Part shown: in pieces, positions 18,379-27,786 of the stretch
Position numbering within the stretch: position 1 is the stretch's first letter
Layout of the letters: each line of letters opens with the position of its first letter
NCBI GenBank assembly: GCA_002483135.1
Contig: DLHI01000035.1
Coordinates: forward strand, 184,448-248,447
Reading direction: 5' to 3'
DNA: 64,000 nucleotides
Origin: Hyphomonadaceae bacterium UBA7672
GTDB taxonomy: Bacteria > Pseudomonadota > Alphaproteobacteria > Caulobacterales > Hyphomonadaceae
Notes under the pieces: model-generated
The model's database searches: none
Told to the model about the DNA's origin: nothing
What the model saw: the letters and a program-made list of their open reading frames with translations, nothing else
Program-made: the position numbers and the translations under genes

Positions 18379-19874
18379 CCCAGGCAACCGCATCGGCGGG
18401 GGAGGGCCTCTCACTCGACTACGCCTTCGCGCGCGATCGCGGTGTTGTCCTCCTCACTGACGGCCCCCCCTGGCGTGTCGGTATGCGCGCTGGCGCGGAC
18501 GCGCTGGCGCTGGTGGAAGTCCGTCGCGCTTTGTCCGCTCCGTTCGAAATTGCTCAGCTCGACGCCGCCGCCTTCGACGCCGCCCTGTCGCAACGCTACG
18601 CCGTCACTTCCGAAGCCACCCGCAGGATCGCAACCGGCCTCGACGACGAAGCCTCGCTCGACGCCCTCTCCGAAGAAGCTGGCGCAACGGCGGACCTGCT
18701 CGACAGCCAGGACGACGCACCGGTCATCCGCCTGATCAACGGCCTGATCTCCGAGGCGATCAACCAGGGCGCGTCAGACATTCATATCGAGCCTTTCGAG
18801 ACCACGGTCATCGTGCGACTGCGTGTCGACGGCATCCTCCGCGAATTGATGAACGTGCCCGCCAAGGCCAAGTCGCGCCTCGTCTCGCGCATCAAGGTCA
18901 TGGCGCGACTCGACATCGCGGAAAAACGTCTGCCGCAGGATGGACGCATCTCCCTTACGCTCGGTGGTCGCGGCGTCGATGTGCGCGTTTCAACCCTTCC
19001 TTCGCGTCACGGCGAGCGCGTCGTGATGCGTATCCTGGACAAGGACCAGAGCTTGCGCAGCCTCGACGGCCTCGGCATGTCGCCCGCAACCCTGGCGCGC
19101 TTCCAGAGCGCGATGACCGCGCCCAATGGCATCATTCTGGTCACCGGACCTACTGGCTCGGGGAAGACGACGACGCTTTACGCAGCGCTTAATCTGCTCA
19201 ACGATCGATCGCGCAATATTCTGACGGTGGAAGATCCGATCGAATACGCCATCGAAGGCATCGGTCAGACGCAGGTCAACAGCCGCATCGGCATGACATT
19301 CGCCGCCGGCCTCCGCGCCATCCTGCGCCAGGACCCAGACGTGGTGATGGTCGGCGAGATACGCGATGCCGAAACGGCCCAGATCGCGGTGCAGGCCTCG
19401 CTCACCGGTCACCTGGTTTTCTCGACTGTCCACACCAACGACGCTGTCGCCGCCATCACGCGCCTCCGCGACATGGGCATTGAGCCCTACCTGCTTGCTT
19501 CCACGCTCCGCACAGTTGTCGCCCAGCGCCTCGTCCGGCGCTTGTGTGAAAACTGCAAGCGTCCGGCCGTGATCGGCGAGCGGGAAACCGCGCTTCTCGC
19601 GTCCATTGGCGCTCCGCCGCAGGCCTTTGAGGGTCACGGTTGTCCCTCGTGCAGCGGCTCCGGCTATGTCGGCCGCATTGGTCTCTACGAATGCATGGTG
19701 GTGGATGACGAAATCCGCCGGATGATCCACGCCAATGCGTCGGAAGAGGCGATGGCCGCCCACGCCTTCCGCACATCTGAACGACTCTTTGCTTCGGGCC
19801 TCGCCTGCGTCGCGGCCGGCGTCACATCCCTGAGCGACGTCCTGAGGAGCGCAGGCGCGGGGGAAGCTGTCTAA
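18375..19874 (+). CDS. gspE: Type II secretion system ATPase
   Basis: A 499-residue hexameric secretion ATPase that drives pseudopilus assembly. The N1E/N2E regions are followed by the Walker A motif GPTGSGKT (258-265), Asp boxes, the Walker B segment DPDVVMVGEIRDAETA, and a His box (GHLVFSTVHTND). The zinc-binding tetracysteine domain has CENC and CPSC motifs. It is coupled to gspD and gspF by overlapping start/stop codons. Confidence 0.97.
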   Translation: MTQATASAGEGLSLDYAFARDRGVVLLTDGPPWRVGMRAGADALALVEVRRALSAPFEIAQLDAAAFDAALSQRYAVTSEATRRIATGLDDEASLDALSEEAGATADLLDSQDDAPVIRLINGLISEAINQGASDIHIEPFETTVIVRLRVDGILRELMNVPAKAKSRLVSRIKVMARLDIAEKRLPQDGRISLTLGGRGVDVRVSTLPSRHGERVVMRILDKDQSLRSLDGLGMSPATLARFQSAMTAPNGIILVTGPTGSGKTTTLYAALNLLNDRSRNILTVEDPIEYAIEGIGQTQVNSRIGMTFAAGLRAILRQDPDVVMVGEIRDAETAQIAVQASLTGHLVFSTVHTNDAVAAITRLRDMGIEPYLLASTLRTVVAQRLVRRLCENCKRPAVIGERETALLASIGAPPQAFEGHGCPSCSGSGYVGRIGLYECMVVDDEIRRMIHANASEEAMAAHAFRTSERLFASGLACVAAGVTSLSDVLRSAGAGEAV

Positions 19875-21100
19875 TGGCCCGCTACTCCTACGTCGCCATT
19901 GATCTCGAAGGCCGCGAAAAGCGTGGCGGCATAGATGCACGCGACGAGCGCGCCGTCCACGCCGCACTCGCCGGCCGCAAGCTGTATCCGTTGGAAGTGG
20001 CCCCAATGGGCGCCACGCCAGTCAGCGCGCAGCAGAAATCCACGCCATCGCGTGTCCGCGGCTCGCTCAGTCACAAGGCGCGCCTTCTCGTCACACGCCA
20101 GCTCGCAACGCTGATCGGCGCGTCTGTTTCCGTTGACGAAGCCCTCGGCATGCTTGCCGCCCAGCAGGAAGACAGCGCCGCCCGCCGCATTCTCGCTGAC
20201 CTGCGCTCCGCCATCCAGGAAGGCATGCGTCTCGCCGATGCGATGGCCCGCCACAAGTCCAGCTTTCCGGGCGCCTACCGCGCGGCCATTGCGGGCGGCG
20301 AGCGTTCCGGCAACCTCGCCCCCGTCCTCACGCGCCTGGCGGACTACCTGCAACGCGAACATGCCCTGCGCTCGAAGATCGCAACTGCGATGATCTATCC
20401 AGCAGCGCTGATGGCGGTCGCCGCCGCCGTCATCGGTTGTCTCATGATCTTCGTCGTCCCCGCGCTGGTGGATCAGTTCAAGGCTTTCCATGGCGAGCTC
20501 CCACTCGTCACGCAGATCCTGATCGGCGTCTCCGAAGGCCTCGCCCGTTTCTGGCCCGTGCTGTTGATCGCCATTGTCGGCGGATTCATCGCCGCGCGCA
20601 CTGCGCTGCGCCAGCCGCACATCCGCCTTGGCTTCGACTCGGCGCTGATGCGCCTTCCGATGCTTGGCAAGTGGATTCGCGCCGTCAGCACCAGCCGCTT
20701 CGTTCGCTCCATCTCCATGCTTGCTTCCAGCGGCCTCCCCATCCTGGAAAGCGTGCGCGCCTCGCGCGATGCCGCCTCCAACCGCGCCTTCGCGCGCGCC
20801 ATCGACGCGATGGGAGACCGCATCCAGGAAGGCGAGCCGCTCTCGGGCGCCATGCGCAAGTCTGCGCTGATCCCCCCCGTCGTCGTCTATATGGCGGTCG
20901 GCGGCGAAAACTCCGGCGAGCTGCCGGATATGTTGCAGCGCGCCGCCAACCATCTCGACGAGGAATTCGAAGGCTTCGTGCAAGCCGCGCTCAGCCTCAT
21001 CGAACCGCTCATCATCGTTCTGATGGGCGCAATCGTGGCCAGCATCGTGCTGGCGATCATGCTGCCGATCCTGCAGCTCAACCAACTCGCCGCAGGATGA
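19874..21100 (+). CDS. gspF: Type II secretion system inner-membrane platform protein F
   Basis: A 408-residue polytopic protein with two GspF domains and three membrane segments: one at about 175-195 (AALMAVAAAVIGCLMIFVV), one near 225-245 (VLLIAIVGGFIAARTAL), and a C-terminal one (LIEPLIIVLMGAIVASIVLAIMLPIL). The conserved ALRSKIATAMIYPA and VAVGGENSGELPDM-like motifs are present. It anchors GspE and GspL. Its ATG overlaps the gspE stop (TAATG). Confidence 0.96.
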   Translation: MARYSYVAIDLEGREKRGGIDARDERAVHAALAGRKLYPLEVAPMGATPVSAQQKSTPSRVRGSLSHKARLLVTRQLATLIGASVSVDEALGMLAAQQEDSAARRILADLRSAIQEGMRLADAMARHKSSFPGAYRAAIAGGERSGNLAPVLTRLADYLQREHALRSKIATAMIYPAALMAVAAAVIGCLMIFVVPALVDQFKAFHGELPLVTQILIGVSEGLARFWPVLLIAIVGGFIAARTALRQPHIRLGFDSALMRLPMLGKWIRAVSTSRFVRSISMLASSGLPILESVRASRDAASNRAFARAIDAMGDRIQEGEPLSGAMRKSALIPPVVVYMAVGGENSGELPDMLQRAANHLDEEFEGFVQAALSLIEPLIIVLMGAIVASIVLAIMLPILQLNQLAAG

Positions 21101-21546
21101 TGGAGACGCCCGTGCCTCAGCCCAGATCGAACTCCCGCCTCCACCCCGAAGCCGGCGTCACGCTGGTCGAGATGATGGTCGTGATCCTCATCATCGGCCT
21201 CATCACGGCCATCGTCGCCATCAACGTCCTTCCCAGCCAGGACAAGGCTCGCGTCGAGAAGGCGAAAGCCGACATCGCCGCCATCGATCAGGCGCTTACC
21301 CTGTTCCATCTCGAAGCCGCCCGCTTTCCGACAACCGAGGAAGGTCTTGACGCTCTCGTGGAGCCGGCGGCTGCGCTGGGCGCCGAACGCGCCGCCTTCA
21401 TCCGTACGCTCCCCAACGATCCATGGAACCGGCCCTACCAGTATGTCGCTCCGGGCGAGACGGGTCCCTACGACCTCTATTCCATGGGGGCAGATGGCAA
21501 GGTCGGCGGCGAGGGCCTCGATGCAGACGTCACTCTCACCCGTTAG
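21097..21546 (+). CDS. gspG: Major pseudopilin
   Basis: A 149-residue T2SS major pseudopilin. The prepilin cleavage site is G20/V21 in EAGVTLVEMMV, with the conserved Glu at mature position 5 and a hydrophobic helix. The C-terminal region has the calcium-loop pattern of GspG (LPNDPWNRPYQY...DLYSMGADGKVGGEG). The leader is long (20 residues). The ATG overlaps the gspF stop (ATGA). Confidence 0.96.
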   Translation: MMETPVPQPRSNSRLHPEAGVTLVEMMVVILIIGLITAIVAINVLPSQDKARVEKAKADIAAIDQALTLFHLEAARFPTTEEGLDALVEPAAALGAERAAFIRTLPNDPWNRPYQYVAPGETGPYDLYSMGADGKVGGEGLDADVTLTR

Positions 21547-22018
21547 CCGCTCCGCCGGCTTCACGCTGATCGAGGTGCTGGCGACGCTTGGCATCGTCGC
21601 ACTCACGGCCAGCGCCGTCCTGCTGATGTCTCCCGGCGCGGATTCGCGCCTCCGGGCTGCGCTCGAGAAGATGGCTGCCCGCATCGATCTTGCGGCGGAC
21701 GAGAGCGTCATGATGAATCGCCAGCTCGCCTTCGTTGCCACGCGCGACGGCTATCACTTCGAACGTCTCGATGAAGATGGCTGGCGCCGTCTCGAAACCA
21801 TTCCCGCTCTCGGCTTCCAGCCCTGGCCCGGCGGCGACGCGCCCGACTTCGAGACCGCAGATACGTCGGAGTCGGAGGAGGGCGCCACGCACCGGCTCTC
21901 CCGCTTCGATCCGCTTGGCGGGGCCACACCCATGCTGCTTCGGTTTGGCTCCGGCGAAGAAGGCTGGAGCGTTGAGATCGACGATCAGGGAGCGGTTCAT
22001 GTCGAACGCGCGTCCTGA
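21521..22018 (+). CDS. gspH: Minor pseudopilin H
   Basis: A 165-residue pseudopilin. The cleavage site is G13/F14 in SAGFTLIEVL, with Glu at mature +5, followed by a hydrophobic helix and a short beta-rich domain containing the acidic DFETADTSESEEG. The start overlaps gspG by 26 bases, suggesting coupled translation. Confidence 0.9.
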   Translation: MQTSLSPVSRSAGFTLIEVLATLGIVALTASAVLLMSPGADSRLRAALEKMAARIDLAADESVMMNRQLAFVATRDGYHFERLDEDGWRRLETIPALGFQPWPGGDAPDFETADTSESEEGATHRLSRFDPLGGATPMLLRFGSGEEGWSVEIDDQGAVHVERAS

Positions 22019-22394
22019 TCCCGCTCACGCCGATGCAGGCATCTCTATTGTCGAAACGCTGGTCGCGCTTTTCGTCTTTGCGCTCGCCGCCGTCGCGCTG
22101 ATCTCGATGCAGGCGCAGTCCGTCGAGACTTACTCCCGCGTCGAAACCCGCGCGCTAGGGGCTATTGTGATCGAAAACGCCGTCATCGACGTCATGGCCG
22201 ACCGCGCCTCCATTTCGCTCGGCGTCAGGGAGGGTAAGACCGAACTCGCTGGACGCAGCTGGCGCTGGAAGTTGGATGTCCTGTCCACCGGGGATCCTGA
22301 AAGCGTCCGCATCGAAGCCGCCGCCTTCCTGGGTGAGGAAGCCGCCCCCGCCGCGCAGCTCTCCGCCTTTCGCTTGACCGGGAGCACGCCATGA
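21999..22394 (+). CDS. gspI: Minor pseudopilin I
   Basis: A 131-residue protein with the prepilin motif ADAGISIVETLVALFVFALAAVALI; cleavage is at G14 and Glu sits at mature +5. The WRWKLDV strand is typical of GspI. Start overlaps gspH by 20 bases. GspI nucleates the GspI-J-K tip complex. Confidence 0.9.
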   Translation: MSNARPDPAHADAGISIVETLVALFVFALAAVALISMQAQSVETYSRVETRALGAIVIENAVIDVMADRASISLGVREGKTELAGRSWRWKLDVLSTGDPESVRIEAAAFLGEEAAPAAQLSAFRLTGSTP

Positions 22395-22987
22395 TGCGCC
22401 CGGCTCACCGCGAAGCCGGCTTCACGCTGGTCGAGGCGCTCGTATCGCTCTTCATCTTCGCGCTTGTTGCCGGCGGCGGCGTGCTGCTCCTGTCGCAAAC
22501 GCTTCTCGCGCAGGCCAATGTGGAAAAAGCGCAGGACGGGATGCGCGAGCTGCAATTGGCCCGCGCGCTGCTGGCGTCCGATCTCGCGCAGATTGCCCCG
22601 CGTGCGCCCCGCGATCCTGCCCGCCTGCCGGTCGCCTTCCATGCCACGGCCGGCGCGCACCCTGAAATGTCCTTCGTCCGCGCGCAGGGCGAGCCCGGCT
22701 CCGAGGACCAGATAACCACATCCCTTGTCGTGGTTTCCTACACGCTCGACGAAGCTGGCCGCCTCATTCGCTCCACCCGCGCCGCGATCGACCCCGGTTC
22801 CGGCGCCGTGACGCGCGACCGGGTGTTGCTCTCGTCCGCTGGCGATATCCGCTTCGCCTTCCATAACGGCATCGGCTGGAGCGATGACTGGACAGCCTCC
22901 GCCTCGCTCGTTCCCCGCGCCGTCGCCATCGAAGTCACGCTGCCGCGCTACGGCAAGGTACGGCTGCAAGCGCTGACGGGGCTTTGA
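22391..22987 (+). CDS. gspJ: Minor pseudopilin J
   Basis: A 198-residue pseudopilin with motif REAGFTLVEALVSLFIFAL; cleavage is at G10 and Glu at mature +5. The body matches the GspJ beta domain (RALLASDLAQIAPRAPRD..., SFVRAQGEPGSED). ATG overlaps the gspI stop. Confidence 0.92.
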   Translation: MMRPAHREAGFTLVEALVSLFIFALVAGGGVLLLSQTLLAQANVEKAQDGMRELQLARALLASDLAQIAPRAPRDPARLPVAFHATAGAHPEMSFVRAQGEPGSEDQITTSLVVVSYTLDEAGRLIRSTRAAIDPGSGAVTRDRVLLSSAGDIRFAFHNGIGWSDDWTASASLVPRAVAIEVTLPRYGKVRLQALTGL

Positions 22988-22989
22988 GC

Positions 22990-23994
22990 ATGGTGCGCGA
23001 CAGCTCCCCCCCAAATGGTGAAAGCGGCGCGGCCCTGGCAGCGGTGCTTGTCATCGTTGCGGTGATGAGCGTGCTCGCCATCTCCGTCGTGGAAGCCGCC
23101 CGCTTCTCGACGCTGCGTACAGGCAATCAGGCAGATGCCGACCAGACGCGTTGGTATCTCCTCGGCGCCGAAGCCTATGCCGTCCGCCGCATCGACCAGG
23201 CGCTGGCCGCCGCCGTCGCCGAAGGCGCCAACGTGTCGGACTGGCTCGACCGCACCATAACCCTCCCGCTCGATGATGGCTCGATGCAGATCTCTGTCGC
23301 CAGCGGCGACAACTGCTTCAACCTCAACAGCCTCGCGAGGCAGGAGGAGGGTGGCCCCATTATCGCCAGCGAGGACGGCCAGGCCCGCTTCTCGCGCCTC
23401 CTCTCCATCCTCGGCATCCAGTCCCACCGCACCCTCGCCGCATCCCTCGCCGACTGGATCGACAGCGACAGCATCCCCGGCCTCGGCGGCGCGGAAGACG
23501 AAGCCTATGGCGGCGAGGCCGCCATCGCGCTCCCCGCCAATCATCTGCTGGGAGACACAAGCGAGATGCGGAGCATCGCCGGCTTCGACGGCAGCGTCGT
23601 GTCCCGGCTCGCGCGCCTCGCCTGCGTTCGCCCCACCACGTCCGCCAACGTCATCGCCATCAACACGCTTCGCCCGGATCAGGCCCCGCTGCTCACCGCC
23701 ATCTTCGGGCCCGGGCTCCCGCTGGCGTCGGCCGAGTCCCTCATACGCGACCGACCCATCGGCGGCTGGGATGACCTCGAAGCTTTCTTTGCGGACCAAC
23801 GCATCGCTCCAATACAACTCAGTGACGAAAGTCGGGCGATGTTCACAAAACTGTCGCGTTGGTATGTGATCGGCATTCGGGTCCACTCCGGCGATATGAC
23901 GGAAACCAGCGTCGCCCTTGTGGATACCGCAGCCGGTCGTGGGCGTGTTGTCCGGCGCGTTTTCGGCGCGCGCATCGCGAACAACCTTCTATGA
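22990..23994 (+). CDS. gspK: Minor pseudopilin K
   Basis: A 334-residue tip pseudopilin. The leader GESG/AALAAVLVIVAVM lacks the +5 Glu, a hallmark of GspK. The large globular domain has SGDNCFNLNSL, LADWIDSDSIPGLGGAEDEAYGG and a helix-hairpin-helix-like GWDDLEAFF segment. The ATG at 22990 is preferred to an upstream TTG in frame. The stop overlaps the gspL start (ATGA). Confidence 0.92.
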   Translation: MVRDSSPPNGESGAALAAVLVIVAVMSVLAISVVEAARFSTLRTGNQADADQTRWYLLGAEAYAVRRIDQALAAAVAEGANVSDWLDRTITLPLDDGSMQISVASGDNCFNLNSLARQEEGGPIIASEDGQARFSRLLSILGIQSHRTLAASLADWIDSDSIPGLGGAEDEAYGGEAAIALPANHLLGDTSEMRSIAGFDGSVVSRLARLACVRPTTSANVIAINTLRPDQAPLLTAIFGPGLPLASAESLIRDRPIGGWDDLEAFFADQRIAPIQLSDESRAMFTKLSRWYVIGIRVHSGDMTETSVALVDTAAGRGRVVRRVFGARIANNLL

Positions 23995-25202
23995 GTTCAG
24001 CCGTGATCATCCTGGTCGCTGGAAATACGCCTGCAGAGCCGATGGCCTGGGTGCGCCTGGCCGGGGGCTCCGTCGCAGCATCGGGCATGATTTCCGCCGG
24101 CGAGACCATTCGTGGCTCCGGTGCCGGCGCCGATTGCATCCTCGTGGCGCCCGGCTTCGACGCACAGCTGCGCCGCCTCGAAACGCCGACACGTTCTTCC
24201 CCGCAGGCCCGCGCCGCAGCCGCCCATCTCTTCCGCGACAGCCTGGCGACGGACGCCGCGGAAACAGTCTTCGCCGTTGGCGAAGCTGGCGCGAACGATC
24301 AACGCCGCGCCGCCGCCATGTCGCGCGCGCGCCTTGCGGCATGGCTTGCGCGTTGTGGCAGCATGCGCCTGAAGCCGCAGGCCGTATATCTCGATTGCTC
24401 GCTGCTTCCCGCTCCCGCAGGCGCCATCGACGTCATGCGTCTCGGCGAACGTACGCTCGTCTCGGCCGGCGAACTCGGCGCCTTCACCATGGATTCCGAT
24501 CTCGCCCCCGCCGTGCTGGGCCAGTGGATCGCCCAGCTCGGCTCCGCCATTGACACGGCCTACCTCCATGGCTGGACGCGTGAACAGCTCGCTCCGCAAC
24601 TCGGCGCAGTCAGATTTGAAGCCAGCGCTGCGGCTGAGGAAGACCCCGTCATCCGGATCGCGAAGCTCGCCGCCGCGCGGCCGCCTCACGCGCCCGACTT
24701 TGTCGCCGCCGCACAGCGCGCGCCCACGGCCTCGCCGCTTGCCTCATGGGCGCTGGTCGCTGGCCTCGCCGTAGTCGCTGGCCTCATTCAGATCGGCCTT
24801 GCCGCGGTGGACGGACTGCGCGATACGGATGCGGCGCAAGCCGTTCTCGCCGCCGCCGAAGCCGAATTCCGTGAGGCGCGGCCCGAAGTGAAACGCATCG
24901 CCAATCTCCGCGCGCAAGTCACCGGCGCTCTAAACGCCGCTAAACCACAGGCCGCCAACCCCGTCATTGCCGCGAGCCCGATGATCTCCGACGTGCTCGA
25001 GCTCCACCCGGACGTTCAGCTTGACGAAGTACGCCTTGACGCCCCGGGGCGCACGGTGGAGCTGCGCCTCTCCAGCCTGCTTCAGCCGCAACTGGATTCC
25101 GCCATCGAAGGCTTGCGCGAAGTCGCCGGCAGGATTGACGTTGGCCCGATGCAGGCAGTCGACGGTCGAACATCCATCTCCGTCTCGATGGGTGGCGCAT
25201 GA
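23991..25202 (+). CDS. gspL: Type II secretion system protein L
   Basis: A 403-residue inner-membrane protein. The cytosolic actin-like domain (residues 1 to about 240) binds GspE. A single transmembrane helix at about 243-268 (ASWALVAGLAVVAGLIQIGLAAV) leads to a periplasmic ferredoxin-like domain (LELHPDVQLDEVRLDAPGRTVELRL). Coupled by ATGA overlaps to gspK and gspM. Confidence 0.9.
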   Translation: MSSAVIILVAGNTPAEPMAWVRLAGGSVAASGMISAGETIRGSGAGADCILVAPGFDAQLRRLETPTRSSPQARAAAAHLFRDSLATDAAETVFAVGEAGANDQRRAAAMSRARLAAWLARCGSMRLKPQAVYLDCSLLPAPAGAIDVMRLGERTLVSAGELGAFTMDSDLAPAVLGQWIAQLGSAIDTAYLHGWTREQLAPQLGAVRFEASAAAEEDPVIRIAKLAAARPPHAPDFVAAAQRAPTASPLASWALVAGLAVVAGLIQIGLAAVDGLRDTDAAQAVLAAAEAEFREARPEVKRIANLRAQVTGALNAAKPQAANPVIAASPMISDVLELHPDVQLDEVRLDAPGRTVELRLSSLLQPQLDSAIEGLREVAGRIDVGPMQAVDGRTSISVSMGGA

Positions 25203-25678
25203 TGCGCGCCGCTTCGTCCTGGTTCGCCTCGCGGGCGCCGCGTGAGCAGATCCTGCTCCAGGCTGGCGCCGCGGTCGCGTTGCTTGCCGCGCTCTGGTTC
25301 AGCTGGCAGGCCGCAAGCGGCTATCGCGCCGCCGCTGCCGCAGACCTGGCAAGCGCCATGCAGCTGCGCGATGATGTCGCCCGCCTGCGCGCCATCCCCG
25401 TCGCCGCAGCCCAGGCGGCCTCCGCCACGTCCGACGGCACGCCGCGCGGCGCGGCCATCGCAATCGCGACGCAGTTCGGCCTGTCTCCCTCACGCGTGGA
25501 GCCTGACGGCCCCAACGCCGTACGCATCTCCTTCCAGCCCGCCGCTTCGCAGGGTCTCTACGCCTGGATCGACGCGGTCGAACGCGCGGGCTTTGCAGTC
25601 AGCCGCATCGCCATCATCCGCGCCGGAGAAGGCGATCTTGTGCAGGCTGACGCCAGCGTCGCCGCGAGGCGGCCATGA
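25199..25678 (+). CDS. gspM: Type II secretion system protein M
   Basis: A 159-residue protein with one N-terminal transmembrane helix (LLQAGAAVALLAALWFSW) and a periplasmic domain ending RIAIIRAGEGDLVQADASV. Size and place between gspL and gspN fit GspM, the GspL partner. Overlapping start and stop with both neighbours. Confidence 0.87.
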   Translation: MMRAASSWFASRAPREQILLQAGAAVALLAALWFSWQAASGYRAAAAADLASAMQLRDDVARLRAIPVAAAQAASATSDGTPRGAAIAIATQFGLSPSRVEPDGPNAVRISFQPAASQGLYAWIDAVERAGFAVSRIAIIRAGEGDLVQADASVAARRP

Positions 25679-26406
25679 TCCGCATCTGGCACATTGCGGT
25701 CTTCGGAGCGGCCCTCGCCGGCGGCGCCATGGCCTTCGCCCCGGCGCAGGCTTTCATCCAGTCCAATGAGGGTGGCCTCGCTTTCTCTCACGCCAGCGGC
25801 ACGATCTGGGACGCAAGGCTCACCCGCACCCATATCGGCCAGTTCGACGCTGGCGACGTCGGCGTGAAAGTCTCAGCTGCGGATCTCCTTCTCGGTCGGG
25901 TCGTCGCCAATGTCGAACTCGCCGGCCCCGACATTTCCGGAGCGGCGCGGCTGCAGATGGGACTCGACGGTGAACGTCGCCTTTCGGCCAGCGAACTCGA
26001 CATTCGTGGCCTTCCGGTCAACGATACCTTGCGCCTGCCCGGCGAAACTCGGCTCCGCAATATCGACATCGTGCTGGGCAGCGACGCCTGCCTCTCCGCG
26101 CAGGGCGTGCTCGAAAGCGACACGTTGACCCGCAGCGGTGAACTTCTTGGTGTGAGCGGACCCATGATGTCGGGCGCCGCCGCCTGTCATGGCCGGGTCG
26201 GCCGACTTGTTCTCAATGGCGAACGCGACGGCGAATCCGCCCAGCTGTTCGTTGATCTATCAGGGTCCGGCGCGGCCCAGTGGTCGGTCAGCTATGCGAC
26301 GGAAAATCCCGACGTCGGCGCACGCCTCGCCGCACTCGGACTCCAGCCCAAAAGCACCTACGGTTCATTCGAGAAGAGGGGAGCGGCGCGATGGCTACCG
26401 TTCTGA
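25675..26406 (+). CDS. gspN: Type II secretion system protein N
   Basis: A 243-residue protein. An N-terminal signal anchor (IAVFGAALAGGAMAFAPAQAF) is followed by the GspN-type repeat fold with SGTIWDARL, the family hallmark. GspN is an accessory inner-membrane component present in only some T2SS. The start overlaps the gspM stop. Confidence 0.87.
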   Translation: MIRIWHIAVFGAALAGGAMAFAPAQAFIQSNEGGLAFSHASGTIWDARLTRTHIGQFDAGDVGVKVSAADLLLGRVVANVELAGPDISGAARLQMGLDGERRLSASELDIRGLPVNDTLRLPGETRLRNIDIVLGSDACLSAQGVLESDTLTRSGELLGVSGPMMSGAAACHGRVGRLVLNGERDGESAQLFVDLSGSGAAQWSVSYATENPDVGARLAALGLQPKSTYGSFEKRGAARWLPF

Positions 26407-26864
26407 CGAAACTGGCCTGCGCCGCCGCTGCCGTGGCGATCGCCGGCGCGGCCTTTGCACAAAGCATCGGCGACCGCATCAGCGTCGGCGCCATCGAACT
26501 GCAGGATCTTCCGCCGCAGACGCTCGCCGCCGGGCGCTGCGGTCTGTTCCTTTGGAGCAAGACGGAGCGACCGGTATTCATTCTCTACGCAACGGAATCG
26601 CCCGCCCGCGCCCTCGTGCGCATCGGAAACCGCGACCACCGTCTCGACCGCAAGCAGGCAAGCGGCGAAGCCGTCCTGGGCCACTACGAGAAGCAGACCT
26701 TCGCCGGCGGCAAGTATAGCTTCGAGGTTGACCTCACCTATGATCGCGAGGCCCAGCTCCAGGATGGAGCGGTGATCAAGCGCGGCGTTCTTCGCACGCG
26801 CGACCAGAAGGGCTTTGAAACCATCCTGCCCGTTGGCGGCATGATCGGCTGCAAGGCGTCCTGA
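26391..26864 (+). CDS. Small exported protein at the end of the T2SS operon
   Basis: A 157-residue protein with a clear signal peptide (ACAAAAVAIAGAAFA, cleavage near residue 23). The mature part contains two cysteines (AAGRCGLFLWS and MIGCKAS) that could pair, and a YSFEVDLTYDRE segment. It overlaps gspN by 16 bases, so it is translationally coupled to the secretion machinery. I do not recognise a named family. It may be a T2SS accessory (pilotin-like) or a substrate. Function unknown. Confidence 0.7.
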   Translation: MATVLTKLACAAAAVAIAGAAFAQSIGDRISVGAIELQDLPPQTLAAGRCGLFLWSKTERPVFILYATESPARALVRIGNRDHRLDRKQASGEAVLGHYEKQTFAGGKYSFEVDLTYDREAQLQDGAVIKRGVLRTRDQKGFETILPVGGMIGCKAS

Positions 26865-27083
26865 CGCGGTTACCCCGCAGGCAGCCGAATTAGCGAGTGC
26901 CTGCCGCCCGCCCGGTCAGACCAACGCTGCTCGATAGCCGACGCAAGCGATCAGCCGCGCCCCAAAGCGGCGTCAGCTTAGGCGACCCTGATCGCTTGAG
27001 CGGAATTTTGGGTCCGACCCGGGAATCAATGCTGCGCGTTGGCCAGCCTGTTCCCGTGACGACCTCAGCGAAGATGCACGCTA

Positions 27084-27464
27084 TCAATCCAGGCTGGCGT
27101 ACTGCCTGGGGTTGATATCCCAGCGGATCGTCGCTTCCGCAATTCGGCCAGAGGAATCAGCCGCGCGGAACGTCATACCCTGCACGATGGATTTGGCCTC
27201 ACGTGCAAAGCCATCCGAAGTGCAGGAGATGATCTCAACCGATCTTGCCCGGCCCTGCGCGTCGATTTCAAAGGCGACGTCACACGAACCGTCGAGGCCC
27301 TGGCGGGCCGCGAGATATGGGTAGCGAAACTCAGAATGCGCCACCGGAGTGACGGCGCTCTTCACGGAGATCGCGTAGGGGCTTGATTGGGATTTGGCGC
27401 TGTCGGCGAATGCAGCCGGCGACACCAAGGCGAGGGCGAGCGAGCAAAGCAGAGCGTTTTTCAT
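27084..27464 (-). CDS. Secreted TonB C-terminal-like domain protein
   Basis: A 126-residue protein with a signal peptide (MKNALLCSLALALVSPAAFA). The body looks like a TonB/TolA C-terminal domain: YPYLAARQGLDGSCDVAFEIDAQGRARSVEIIS, FAREAKSIVQGMTFRAA. It lacks the N-terminal membrane anchor and Pro-rich region of true TonB, so it is periplasmic and of unknown function. It has two cysteines (SCDV, ISCTS) that may form a disulfide. Monocistronic. Confidence 0.8.
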   Translation of the reverse strand: MKNALLCSLALALVSPAAFADSAKSQSSPYAISVKSAVTPVAHSEFRYPYLAARQGLDGSCDVAFEIDAQGRARSVEIISCTSDGFAREAKSIVQGMTFRAADSSGRIAEATIRWDINPRQYASLD

Positions 27465-27585
27465 GACGGATTTATGACAGACATATGACAGTTTGTCATC
27501 AAGGAAACTGAGAGATTTGCTCCTTGGCCGGGCTCACGGCTCTGCTGCGCCGCAACAACGGCCGCACAGAACGTCCAGTATGATC

Positions 27586-27786
27586 TCAGCGGGGGGCCGT
27601 GCTCATCGCCACAATGGAGCTCTGATCCATCACAACTTGTCCGATGGCGTCGGGCCTGGTCGTGCGTCTCGGGTCTGTTGGAAGCATGAATCCGCTCGGC
27701 AGTGGCGCGCGCCAGCAGGACCAGCAGCATCAGGAAGCTGGCGATCCGGCTCCAATCGGCCCGTGTGCGGCCACTCTACTTAAGCG
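27586..27786 (-). pseudogene. Remnant of a DUF2946-like gene beside copD (copy A)
   Basis: The minus-strand sequence after copD matches the start of the intact gene at 43894-44289 in copy B: DWSRIASFLMLLVLLARA versus GWSRIAGLLMLLVLLARA. Here there is no in-frame start codon (a stop lies upstream in frame), and one base is missing in the codons after LLARA, so the frame shifts to SGFM. After GFM the similarity disappears and a stop follows. This is a decayed paralogue. Confidence 0.65.

Noticed and set aside
26865..27083. 7-bp hairpin after the T2SS operon (26877-26904) as a terminator
   Set aside because: Stem is short with a 14-base loop and no T-run, too weak to report as a feature.
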